DNA of 64,000 nucleotides from Lagopus muta (taxonomy: Eukaryota; Chordata; Aves; Galliformes; Phasianidae), in NCBI RefSeq assembly GCF_023343835.1, contig NC_064443.1, forward strand, positions 16,317,501-16,381,500, given 5' to 3'. Of this stretch, positions 12,579 to 25,300 are shown in pieces; position 1 is the stretch's first letter, and each line of letters starts with the position of its first letter. A program made the position numbers and the translations under genes. The notes below the pieces were generated by a model. The model was not told the DNA's origin. It ran no database searches and was given only the letters and a program-made list of their open reading frames with translations.

Positions 12579-13068
12579 TATATATATATTTATATATAAT
12601 TTATATCAAAACTGATAGTACACAGTATAACTGGAAGAAGAACTGAACTTAAAAAGGATATGTTGAGAGAGGATGGAGTTTGTGAATGCAATAAATAAAG
12701 CCCCCTTCCCTCCCCACCCGCTCCCTATCCCAAAACAAAAGTCGTAACGTTCATGGAAAATTGTGCACAGCAGATATTATAAAAAGTAGATTCAGGAGCA
12801 CATCCAATTATAAATGATTGTTAGGAAAATCATATAAAACAATGGAATACATAAAAGTGTCAAGAGTAATCATTAGGGTGAGAAATTCCTTGGTGGCCAG
12901 ATGCCCACGGCAAGCAGAAATTATCCTGGTTGCATCAGTAAGACGTCGATGTCCAAGGAAGTGTGTTCAAGCACAGAAGAGGCTCTCCAGGATGTGAGCA
13001 GCGTGGGCAGGTGGAGTGTTTGAATTTCATACCCTGATTCATAGTTTCCACAACTCCATGTGCAACTT

Positions 13069-13321
13069 TCAGAAAGATTCATCATTGACTGCTGACATGT
13101 CCCCCTTTGGCGTGGAGGAGCGGGACGAGCCCTTGTCTGTGCTCTCAGAGCCCGAGCTGCTCTGATTTTGTTGTTCTGAGCCTGCACTGGAGGTCACTGT
13201 AGAAGATGACGTGGAAGAGGAGCGAGTCTTTTCCTTAAAGTCTGTGATAATTACCGTGACATTTCCCACTGTGACTGCCAGCTGTTGTGCAGTACTTCTG
13301 TCCACATTTTTCAGTCTGGGT
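13069..13321 (-). CDS. RYBP: RYBP coding exon 5, RING1B-binding segment and Ser-rich tail
   Basis: 253 nt including the TGA stop at 13069-13071, covering residues 145-228. It starts [20 protein letters not shown] and continues through the conserved [13 protein letters not shown]. In published RYBP-RING1B work the interacting segment is about residues 145-179, so the exon boundary matches the functional boundary. The remainder is a low-complexity Ser/Thr/Gly tail ending NDESF. The acceptor is TTATTCTAG|A. Confidence 0.97.
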
Positions 13322-16300
13322 CTAGAATAAATGAGAAAACGTTTATGAACAAAATGAAAACAAATGAGAAAGTAAGAGTTTATTAGAAAAAAAACAAAAC
13401 AAAACAGCATTCAACAAGTTTGGTGGCCTTCCTTCCACTTGCCTGCACAGACTGTAATAATTGGGAAGAGAACCCAGGCAGCAGCAAAAGCTGCGCAGCA
13501 GAGGACACAGGTCTGACCTCCTGCTCCCTGCAGCAGGGTGTTCCATCCCAGGGGGAAGACCTGTCATGTAGAGCAAACGGTGCCATGCTGCTGACAGTTA
13601 TCTTCAACCATCTCTGCCAGAAAACAGGACACTAAGCCAGAGCCAGGCAGACAGAAGCCAGGGAGACCCAGGGATCTCCTCCCTAAAGGGAGGGATGAAA
13701 GGGTTCTGTTATCTAAATTCTCCATCTCCCCATGCTCCCTGATGTTATGAGACAAGGCTGTGACTCCACAGTACAAAGCCACATTAAAGCAGTTGAACAC
13801 TGCTCTTTCATTCCCATATTGGAGCTTTGCAGCTGCAAACAACACGGGCACTGGGACAACTTGGCTCCTCTTCCAACGGCTTCAAGCTTCTACAAATCAG
13901 ATGCCCAATCAGCCTGTGTGTGAAATCGCTCAGAACATTCCCTCTGGAAACAAAGAGATTGGAAATAACATCCAGAACACACAATAACATTTCTTGCAGC
14001 TAGCTCTTTGGGTTAGAGGAAAAAAAAAACAATAGAAAAGAAACTGATATTTATAGCTTAGGATTATCTCAGTAATTTGCATGCTGTGCTATCTTTCAAT
14101 TAGTAATGCAGCTAATAAGGGTCTAGACTCTAGGAAGCTGACATCCACGTGTGCTTCAGGGGCTGGTCCAAAGCTCTGATACAAGAAACCTTGGACACTC
14201 CTCCAGCTGCCAACCAATTCCAAGTCAGCTTCAGCAACTGCTGCAATTTACTGCTTTTCCTCCTAATTAAAGGTCAGACTTAAGCAGTGGAATATTCTCA
14301 GTAGGGAAATTAAAAAGGAGAGTCTTTATACTTCAGTGAAAAGTAGCTTGCTGAGAACTGCCTTATTCCAAGAGATGGAGGGAAGGATAGCTGCAGCTTT
14401 TAAACCAATTTTCTCTTTGTCTGCAGCATATTAGGCTAATGCAGCCTAAACAAAAAAGAAAATTAAGCTGATTTTGTATTTGCCATGTATACTTGTTGGC
14501 TCGCAGTGCTAAGTTAACAAGAAGGAAGTCCTTAAAAAGTTAATCCACGTGGTATTCCAGAACTAGACAGAGTAGAAAGAAGCATTAAGGATGAATGTAC
14601 AGCTTCAGGGATAGACAAAACTGTACTGCTGCAGACTTCCTTAACAAAGATGAAGCTGCTACAGCACAAGCAGTATTTTCATATCAAACCGAGAAGGTGT
14701 TTCATACAACAAGTTGTATATTTCTAACAAGTACAGCAGGAGCAACAATTCTAATAGCTTTAGAACACAACCAGAATGCTAACCACACAGAAATACCCAC
14801 GGGTAAAACTTCCCAGTCTTCTCCACCCGGCAGCAATGAGACGCACGCCCACATGCACGCGTTGCACATACACACTTGCTAGAGTGAGCAAGTGTAACGT
14901 AACCACAGACCAGATGAGATGATGTCACCTCATTTGTGGGTGACAAGGAAGGGCAGCCAGCTCAGCAACTTCTGGGGTTTCCGTCAGCTTTTGATAACAT
15001 CTCAGATGAGCGCTGCCCCAAAGCATCAGCACTGAATGCAGTGGTAAACGTTCCCGGAAGCGTAGTACACGTACGTATTTTCCTCCTCAAACCCTGAGTT
15101 CCTCTAGGAAACCCAGCTCTTCCTGTAATTGGGCTGGGGCAGTTGTTTTCTCTCTTACTCAGCCCAAGAAATGCTGGCCCAGATAAACAGACCTTGCCGC
15201 CTCCACCTCCTGACAGCACCAAACGCTCCTGCTACAGCTTCTCCAAAGCCACCACTGACCAAACACACTGATGCTCCACATCCTCTTTTATAGCTGAAAA
15301 AGTTTATGGCCGAGTACGAAATGCAATTCAAAACAAAGAGCGCACGACAATGCAGAATTAAACAAAGGTTCTGTCAGAAATAAGCACAGAACTCGGAGTT
15401 CAAACAGGACTCCTTCAGAGAGTTACCAAAAATGCTAAGGAACTTGGGCATGAAAACCAATAAAACAGGTAACCTGGAACTCTGTAAAAATCAGGGCCTT
15501 GAAAAGATGACTGACAATTGCTCTTCAGGGCACTGAGCTGTAAGCTGGGTTCCACTTAAGCACTTTGAAAGAGAGTTTAATATTCAAAGGAGATTATGTA
15601 TCCCCTTAAAAATAGTCCAGGTAGACCTGATACTACTAAGGATTAATTAGAAATGACAAAGTCTTGTCGCAAAACATGAATTAGATAACTCTGCAGTCGA
15701 CAGAATGACTCCTTTAAGGAGTGAAAACAATTATTTGATGCAATCTATCAACATAACATTATCTCATTAGTCAAGTGCATTGAGACTCGAGCATCCTAAG
15801 CTTTGAAGGAAGCACTGTTTCAAACAGAACAAGAAAAAAAGAAAAATCACTGCAATAAAGCTGTACTTCTACAACCAGCCCAAGAATACAGCCTTAAATC
15901 TTTGGGCATTGAGGAAGACAGTTGGCAGGAGTCACCACAAACAGCTCTGTCTTCTCGTTTTAGCACAACAAATCTCACAGCACCTTTCCTACATTCAAAT
16001 GAATTACTCTATAGAGGACAGCCACTGTTAAACATTCTCATTCTATTATTTACAGTCTTCCAAGCCAGTTTTCTGCAGCCACGTCTTGCCAATCTTAATG
16101 CCAATACAACAGTGGAAATCATACTTCCCATGTACGTCATGACTGTTTGCAGCTAACTAACGTTGCCTCGGTTCACAAAGCTTCACCGCAGCGGCTCTTC
16201 AAGAACATAAAGCCTATGATTCCCAATTTTTGATTTATGAAGTAGAGCACAAGACACTACTTAAGGAAAACAAGCATGGAGTAGCAGTGTAGGCCAAGAC

Positions 16301-19300
16301 TAGGATCAAACCTCTCTCCAAAAACAGCTGCTCATTTCAGATAGGTAAACAAAACCAACCACTGATGCTTTTTGCTGATAGCAAGATTCCAACAAATCTG
16401 CTCACACAGCCTCAACTCCAGCACACTCAGGGAATTACCTGACAATTACCGTGACTTAATTACAGGTAAGGAAATAAAAAAAGTAAGCCTTCATTACTGG
16501 TATCAAATGGTGGCAAGAATTTGACCAAGATCAGTATGATGGCTGATGAATTCAGTCCGGCCAAGACACATTACTGCCCGAGTGTCATATGATTTAAGCA
16601 ACGAAATGAGAACCGAGTGGCTAACAGAACAAGCATTTCCAATGCTTGAATCTGTCCTCACCAGAAGAGCGTTTGAGAGCTTACACATGCACAGCCAAGG
16701 AAGGTCTTGTCATACTGACTGTACCAGAGCCTGTCCTTTAGGCAGTACTGTCAGCCCACCAAAAGAGCAGTGTCTGCTATGTAATACAATTCTCAAATAT
16801 TTAGAGCTTAATGTTGTCCATAAAGTTACCTTGAAGTGTGATTTGAGTCGCTTGTCTTCGTTGTAGTATTCCCAGACTGTATGCTGTTTGCTTCACTAGG
16901 AGGATCTTTCACAATATCTGACTTTGGTCTGTAAGAATTGGAAGGAAGAGGGGAGATTGTGTTAGATTAACATTCAAATCAATCAATCGATGCACAGCAC
17001 TGCTGAAGTCACACCACATTTAACACTGCATCCTTGAAACTTACTTAGTCTTCTTATTAGTGTTCTTCTTTGTGACGCTGGGACTGATTTCCTTCTCTTT
17101 GTCAGGTTTTTCTTTATCTTGTTTTTCCACTTTCTCTTTCTTCTCCTTCTTGGGTGGTGGTGGGGTTGCATACTGCTGGGCAACTTGCTGTGCCACCAAC
17201 TGAGAGTTTATCCTAGGTTTTCTACAATGGTAATAGAGAGATCTGTAGTCAGACTTTATAAAGCAAAAATTACTTTACAGCACTGCAAAGATTTATTTCG
17301 GCAACTGGGGAAGAATACCTCACTTAAGAAATACCACATGGATGCCCTCATTTCATGTTGAGTACTACTGTTGCTACCAAACAAGACACAAGTGTTCAAA
17401 TTAAGAAATGCTCCCAACTGCTGTTCCACCATTTTCAGCCTCATCTAATACTCTTAAGTATAATGCTCCCTTTCTCCCACCCATTTCATGAAAACACAGC
17501 CCAAATTTAGACAACAGTGAAAAGCAGCTTCCAAGAAGTTGCCAACCACACTGCATGGGCTACTCTTCAACAGAAGGAACAGAGGTAAAGACAAAAGTCA
17601 GTTCCCTGATAAATACCAGGCTCCAGCTGTATTTTTTCAAATGAGTTTCTGGTGCACTGATGCAGCAAGCAGTAAATGTAACAAAGAACAAGAGAAGGTA
17701 ACTGAGATGGCTTTGTCCCAAGCACCAGGATTGAAATTCACAGAAAACAAACAGGCATTCAGTACCCTATGGGGAGAAAGGCTGTGCCAGCCCCCGGCAC
17801 GTTGTCCTCACACCATTGTCTGAAAGCCCTGAGTGGAGCTCTGGGATATAGACATGGGTTGAAAGAGAAGCAAAAGAGTCACCTCCTCCAAATCACAGTG
17901 AGATCCTCAGCACAGGGCAGGAGGAATGGCTGCTCATCATCACAACATGTGGCAACCCAAGGCAAGGCACCAGCTTATACCATGACTGCCACAGGAGCTC
18001 GAATCTGAGCAAGGACACCAAGCAGTGCACAGGTCAAGCAATGCACAGCAACACAATTCACAGGCTGAAGCCAGGAAGAGAGAGGGAACACAACACAGGT
18101 AAGCAAAATGTCTTGCAAAGACAATTTCAAAATATGATTTACACAAAAAACAAAACAAAAACCACCAAGGCATGCAAGAACCTGATGCTCCCACAGTCCC
18201 AAGTAATTCATACCTTGGTTTCTTCCGCATTCCTCAACCAAACTTTTAGCTCAGCAACTTGCCAGCTCACCCTCTGGTCCAGTACAGAGCAGTACCATTA
18301 CACCACAAAGACCTACACCCTCCCTGTGGCTTTGGAGAGGAAGGAAACAGAGCTGTCAAGTCTATTAGGAGCTGAACTCTAATTGCAACAGTTGTTCATC
18401 CACGTTGTTACACTGCTTACAAGCACAGCTCAAGCTTCATGCAGGTTAAGGGAAGACTCTCAAGGCAGCACACAGCTGACATCTGCACCAACTTTGGGAC
18501 AGTGGGAACTATGGGGAGCCATGACCCTCACACAGCTCCCAGGCTGCTCTGCACTGCAGTTACACCACTGGCTGCTGCTAGAACCCTGACACAAACCCTA
18601 TTAGTCTGATCATCACCTACATCATTAATGCTGCCCTGCTGATTACCTGGTCCCTGGTCTTTGGTCCTGCTCAGCATTACAGGGCACAAACCCAAGGCAC
18701 TTCAAGGACCCAGGAGGAACTCGTGGTTGCTGTCCTGCAAACAGGGAAGCCTGGTCAGCCTGCTTCAGCAACAGGCATCACCAACCTCCAGAGCCATCTC
18801 TGGTGTGACTACTCTTCCTGCAAATGTATGCTGAGCCACATCTACCCTAACATTTGATTTCACAACAAGTTTTTGCCAAGTCTACAGGCTGGAATCAGGG
18901 AAATCTATGTCACCACCACCACCATTTGCATTTTTCATGCAGTACAGAAACTATTGCACAGATTGTAGCACAAAATGCATACGTTTTCTAGAGAACAAAG
19001 AATCTGGATTTCAGCCTTCAGTAAGTATGGTGTACCAATAATTATCGTGCCGGAAAGCTCTGCAGATCAGACCACACAGTTCCCTGTTTTATGCAACAGT
19101 TTACAGACAGCAGAGGTGTTCAGCACCCTGGCACCTAGAATCCTGGTATACAGCAACTTGTGTCTGCTGACTGTGAATAAGCATGCAACAAAGCCTTCTG
19201 TTATAGAGAGAAGTTACTCAGATGCAGCCACACGCAGCTGGCAGCAGCAGCTCGTCTGAAGCAACCTGCTGACCCATCACTCTTCCAGGAACAGAAAATT

Positions 19301-22300
19301 ATGACATTTTTCCTTGCCAGCAGCTAATTCAATTAAATAATAATAATAATGAAGGATGTTCGTGCATTGTTTCCTGATTTTCACTTCCTATATCTTAAAA
19401 AGTAATGTGAAAAATCTCAAGCATCAAGGAACCTTGAAAGGAAAGGCAAACACCATCTCCCTGCATGATTAACCCCACAGCGCGGAGCTGCCTCCCGTGC
19501 CACACTCTCAGCAATATGCTGTTTATCCACACAGGTAAATCAGAACCTCGGGCTGTGTGTGGGCAGTCCCAGCTCAGGAACCTAAGAGCACCACTTTCCA
19601 TGTCTCCCTGTTTTTAATTCTGTTGCTGTTTGTGATGTTATTCTCAACCTTAACAGCTACTGAGGTGTACACAGTTCATGTTGCTTGAAAAAAGATTTGA
19701 ATTTTAAAGGGGAAATTACTTCTTTTTAACGCCTGGCCTTAGTTGATAATAGAACACAAGTCAGAACACCAGTTCAACAACTGGCATAATAGCAGTAATA
19801 GCAATAGCAGTAACCAATGCCTTGCAGTCAGACCCACAGTGCTGCCCCAGCCAGGACCCGCTGGTTAGAGGCCTTCACAAGAAGCCAAACAAAGCAAGCA
19901 CAACAGCATGTTTCCAGCACAGCAAGCCATAACCATAGTAACCACAACCAAAAGATGTGTATGCAGTACACCAGCCTCGCTCCAAGCACAGCCCTGTCCT
20001 GCAGCACGCCGGCTGCTCAGCCTTCCAGGAGCAGCAGCAGCACTGTTGGGTGACAGCCCACACTGGGCACCACTCACCTTGCCTTCCTGAGTGCAAGCAA
20101 TGACATAAAGCTAGTGGGAAGAACTAAGTCCTATTCCCACGAGGGCTACAACAACTTCGCATCCCTTCCAGAACATGAACTCATAAAAACAGAAGGAACC
20201 CTCTTTGCTGCCTTTTTTTGTTGTTGTTGTTTTCCTCCAAATTTCTTTTTCCTTTCTTTTTGAACATTACAGTGTGGCTGAGTGCCCCTTATTCTGTTCC
20301 CATCTGGTACTTCTTTTTTTTTGGCACTCTCCAAAGAGAATGCTTCAACTCTAATACACCATTATTATCTCAATATAAGTTATCATTCGAGCAGAATAAC
20401 CTGAACAGAAACTTAAAGCCCCTTCCAAATTTTCTGTATGACAGAGAGCCTCAGAAATGAGCATTAACCATTTTAATCCCAAATCTGCTCACCAGCTTGC
20501 TGTCTGTAACGTGAAAACAAATCATACAAACCATGAACATATTCAGGCGACAAAAATTAAACCTCATCTCAGCCTCTTCTAAACAGAACACCAATATCTA
20601 TCTCATCATTTAGTCCAATGTCATCATGCACACAACACAGCTAACAAATCCCAGTTTCCACAATGAATGCCTTGAAGAGATGCAACACTGCATAGTGGTC
20701 TCAAACGCATCCAAGTTCCACGCTAGCAACAAAAAGGGCAGAATTACTGTAGTGATGCCAACAGCTGAGCATAAGAACAATTTGTTAGTGTATGTGTCCA
20801 GGACAAGATGGTTTCCCTTTACCTGGCATTAAGTTAGGCCTTGCTTGGGCAATTTCCCTCTAATTAAGTGACAGTCTGGGTAAAAACCCAACTGTGAAGA
20901 TGCAATCGTGATATGACATAAGTGAATACTGCCTGTGTTTTCAGAATCCAGTGACAAGAATTGGCTTCTTCCACCCTAAAAGTAAGCACAATTAAACTAT
21001 GCTTTCAAAGGTGCATTCAATCAATTGCTTCACATTAATTATAGTGTTCAACTGCAGCAGACCACAGGAGAAAGTATTTTCAGCAAAGAAATTGTGATTC
21101 ATGAGAAAGCTGAACATATCTGGCTATTCAGAGTATGATTCAGGCACCCAAGTCTTCACCTCGTGCTGTGCACAAATACTCCCAGCTACCACAGAACATC
21201 TCAAGTTGTAAGGGGCCCACAAGCACCGAGTCACACTCCTGACTGCAGAGAGGACCACCCTACCCCTTCCCTAACAGAGCTGGGCTGTACCCTGGACTGT
21301 CCCATTAAGTGACACTGTGTGAGACCAACAGGAAGCGCCCAAAGCGCGACTCCTTCCACCAAGGGCTCCCACACATTGCTGTGCTCCCAGAACAAGGAAG
21401 CACCATACTCCTAAGGTTCTGCCAAGCATCTCCCAGTGCATTTCCTTCCATATCTTCAGGCTCGCCTTTGGAAACTCGTTTCAGGGCTGAAAATAGAGCA
21501 CAAGCACTGCACGCAGATCACACCACGCGTTCAACATGTGCTATTTACTCGGAGCTGGATTTGCAGGGGGATAAAGGAGGATAAGTCTCACTGTATTTTT
21601 CACGTGACCCTAATTTCTGTATCTGTTTGGGATTTCTCTGATCCTGCTTCCTCGACACATCACAAACCACCCATCTCCTGAAGACACAGCGTGGAAACCG
21701 CAGCCCGCTTTGCAGCCACAGCAGCACACACGGGGACTCTGGCAATCCCAGCAATGTGGATCTAATTATAATTGCTCTTACTTTCCTACAACTCTGTTAT
21801 CAGAAGAATGAAAGTAGCATCAAGTGGGATTTCAGAGTCAAAAGCCTCATGTAACACGAAGTACTGAGGATTTGGGTAATTTCATGCTGTTCGAGCTTTG
21901 ATGCAAGTGGTGATACAGCAGACCTCTGAGAGGCTCTCTGCTTCTTTTGAGGAAATCTGTTTCATATGCAGCACAGTGTAAAGTTGAAGTACATGATTAT
22001 TTTAATAATCCCAGCAACATGAGTGTCTCTCTGCTCAAAGGGAAAAATGAGACTAAAAGTATTGATGTGTTTATGAAACCACTAGTGCCAGAACAATGGT
22101 ACATAAATCCCACTTCAGAGAAATTCTGCAAGAGAGGTTAGGAACCAACCCATGGACACATCCAACAGAAGAGAATAAAATTGCCTCCTTTAAGGAACGT
22201 TACACCTGAAAGAACCTAAACTTTAGAGAAATTAAGCCATAAAAACAACAGGGTAAGCACTCCATGCATGTGTTTTCCAGCTCAGTTGTGGTGACCATAC

Positions 22301-25300
22301 AGCCTTTTTCAGCAGCAAGAAAAGAGATGAACGGACAAACTGCCCTTAGTGTACAACTACACAGCGTTACAGAGGCTGTGCACAGATACCTCAGGTTCCC
22401 TGTGTAATGCAAGACCACAGGACAGCAGCAGTACCAAAAACAAAAGGTCAAACAGCAAGAAACGTATGACTGAGCAGTACTCTGTTGAAAAAGGGGAGTT
22501 TTCCTTCTGCACTGACTGTTTGAAGTAGATGTTTAAAAATAAGTAAATTAACCCAAGGAAGATCTGATTTTGGGTTGCAGGTTTGGGGTTTTCATGAGCA
22601 AGACACAGTTGTGTCTACGGGAAGGACAGGCTTTGCTGTAAGCTGTACACACGAGGACACAGCAAAGCATTATGTACGACTTCCAGCATTAGGTCTGAAC
22701 ATTTTAGAAAGAAAAAAGTGCAAGAAAATGACTTCACACACACAAAACCAGTGTTCATCACATAAAGTCCATTTAAAAATGCATGGCCACCTACAGTGAG
22801 CTTCCAGCACACCCTCAGAGACTGCCAACCCCCACCTGCTGCCTCCTGTGTGCTCTGCAGCAAAGGGCAGCGATGTGCAGAAACAGCACAGCCAGGACTG
22901 CAAAGGTAACCCCTCCTTTTTCTTCTTCTTTTTTTTTTTTTCTTCCTTAGATTAAGAATTAAAAGGTTATTAAATTAAACACAAGCACTACTGGAGAAAG
23001 CATTTACTGGAAGCTGCCCGCTCGCTGCCCATCCGTCACTCTGTGGTGTCAGAGGCTCTTTCAGTGATGCCTGCAGGAACGTGCAACTCTTACGTCTTAC
23101 CAGGGGCCTCAGCATTGGCTTTTTCCTTACTATTTGGGCATATTTACAAATCATGATGATCACCAGTTGGAGAAGGAGCTCAGCAGCAGGAGTATCAGCA
23201 CACAAATTACACTGAGGATAAAGCCAGAGAGCGGGGATGTCTGAGGAATGGCTGGAGTATTTGTCACTGCAGAAGCACCCTTACAACTCTCCCTGAAGTG
23301 CACCTGCTTGCCACCAAGGGACAGAGCTCGAAACCCCGAACACAGAGAGCAGCAAAGAGAGCTCCTGCTGCACTCAGGAGTGATGAACCATCCCCAAAAA
23401 GTCCTCTGCAAAACTGCACTTTGAGAGCAAAACCCCTCCTTTTGCAACAACTTAAAACTGTTTTTGCAGGGAAGAAGTTCTACAGCAGCAGGACAACTGC
23501 ACCGTCATATACAAAACCCACAGCCGAGTTCATACAAAACCAGATGCAGCCATAAACGTAAAAACACCACCAAGTCTGAACTTGAGATGATGGCCCTGAG
23601 ATCACGGCCCTTAGGCTATGTTCTTTGGTCACCAAAACTGCAAGAGCTGCAGCACTGTTGCTTCTGGCACCTCCATCCAGACACACCTCACTGCAGAACT
23701 ACCAAACGATCCCTGATTTACAACTTCTAAAATTGTCAGGGAAAATTCACTGATCTCAGCACAAAATTTACTCGCCTGCTATCACCCAAAGGATGATAAA
23801 ACCAAAGCGATTTCACTCGCGTGTCAGAAATAAGCTGCTCTCACTAGCAAAAATTGGAAAACAGTTCATAAAGCTGGCAGCAACCACAATGCGTGTAATA
23901 AAATACTCAGATTTACAACAAAACAATTCCTTGAATGCTCCTTCCTTTTGGACTCGTTATTGAGCTGTGTGTAATCCTGTGGAAAGCAAACAGTCCCCCA
24001 ACTTGCTATCCTGCAGCAAGGTGCACCGGCAGCACAAAGGCTGACAGCTCTGTGCTTACAACAGCTGAGCCATTCCTCTGGAGTCCCCGTGTTGCAGAGC
24101 TACCTGCAGTGCAGGGATGTGCCAGTTCATTGGTGTGAGATCGTGCTGTGCTCATGGCACAGCAGCACTCCGTATGCTTGGGGAAAAAAAAAAAAGACTT
24201 ATCTATCATTTACCAGCTAGGCTCAATTCACACAGCAGCACGAGAAGATGCTACCTGTTCTGCAGCAGATGCTGAACAGTCTCTGTAGGCCCTAAATCTC
24301 CAGGGATGCCATGAGAAGGAGCCAAGTGAGCAAGGTGGTGATTTTAATTCAGCTACGTCAGGAAGGCTTTATCTCACGAGAGAAGCTGAGCTCTGTCACA
24401 GCACACTGCACAGAAACGGTTGCTGCCTGTGGTCCGAGAGGAAAGCTCCCTGCCCAGCGGAGCAGCGTGCTCTCCTAACACTGCATGGAATACCAGATGC
24501 TCTGAGACAAGGATGCAAGCAGGCATGCCTTTTTATAAGGAGACCATGTGCCTTAGAGCCTTATTTCTTGTTATAAGATACACAATGAGAACAGAGCATA
24601 GACAGGCGAGTGAAACCCACCGTGCCTGAGCACAGCACTCTGCTGAGGAAGCCCAGGGAGCCCCCAGCTGCAGCTCTGCCGCTGCTCCCACACCTGCTTC
24701 AGGCAAATCAGTACTTCAGCCCCAGGAGCACCACTCTGGCTTTTCAGAATTATGGCTCCTGGGCTGGAGGAACTGACTTCAATTCAGCTCTTCCTCACCT
24801 AACGTTTATTTGTATAAAACAGACCCACACAAACATACAGAGATACAATCAGCTGCCCTCCTTCTGGACTCCAAGGGGGGAAAGAGAGCAAGCTCTGTTA
24901 GAAGTTCTTTCTTTGAATTCTCCAAAACAATCCTGGTGTTCCATCACATAGCAGTGGTTATCACTGCTGAAAGCTACCAGCTCAGCCAGGAACCCAGGCC
25001 AGCTGCAAATCACCACGACCAGCCCAGCACCATCACTTAAAGTCATTTTCCATTTAAAGAGCCTCCCATCAGTGCCCGAGCAGCCTTTCATTACCCATCC
25101 CACTTAATACCCACAATCTCTCCACAGCTCACTCGCTCCCTCTCCACTGACCGAGCAGCACAGGGACTGCTGCGTGCATTATTGGGATTCCTGATGCTTT
25201 TTCCCTGCCGGCACAGAGCCGCCCTTGGCTGCGTGCCCGACCCACAGCACATTGAGGACTGGCAGCCTGATGCAAGGCAGCAGCTGAGTGGACACACTGA

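Larger units (their letters stand above)
9420..13068 (-). other. RYBP: RYBP 3' untranslated region
   Basis: This is a continuous AT-rich stretch of about 3.65 kb directly after the RYBP stop codon, ending just past two canonical AATAAA signals. The length fits the long 3' UTR known for vertebrate RYBP mRNA. It carries an AU-rich element at 11026-11041, a Pumilio-type UGUAAAUA at 10639-10646, and a proximal AATAAA at 12573-12578 that could give a short isoform. The exact 3' end is inferred from signal position and composition; transcript evidence would be needed to fix it. Confidence 0.75.

Noticed and set aside
12700..12720. AATAAATAAAG on the plus strand near 12690 as a poly(A) signal
   Set aside because: It lies on the strand opposite to RYBP transcription and no plus-strand gene ends here.
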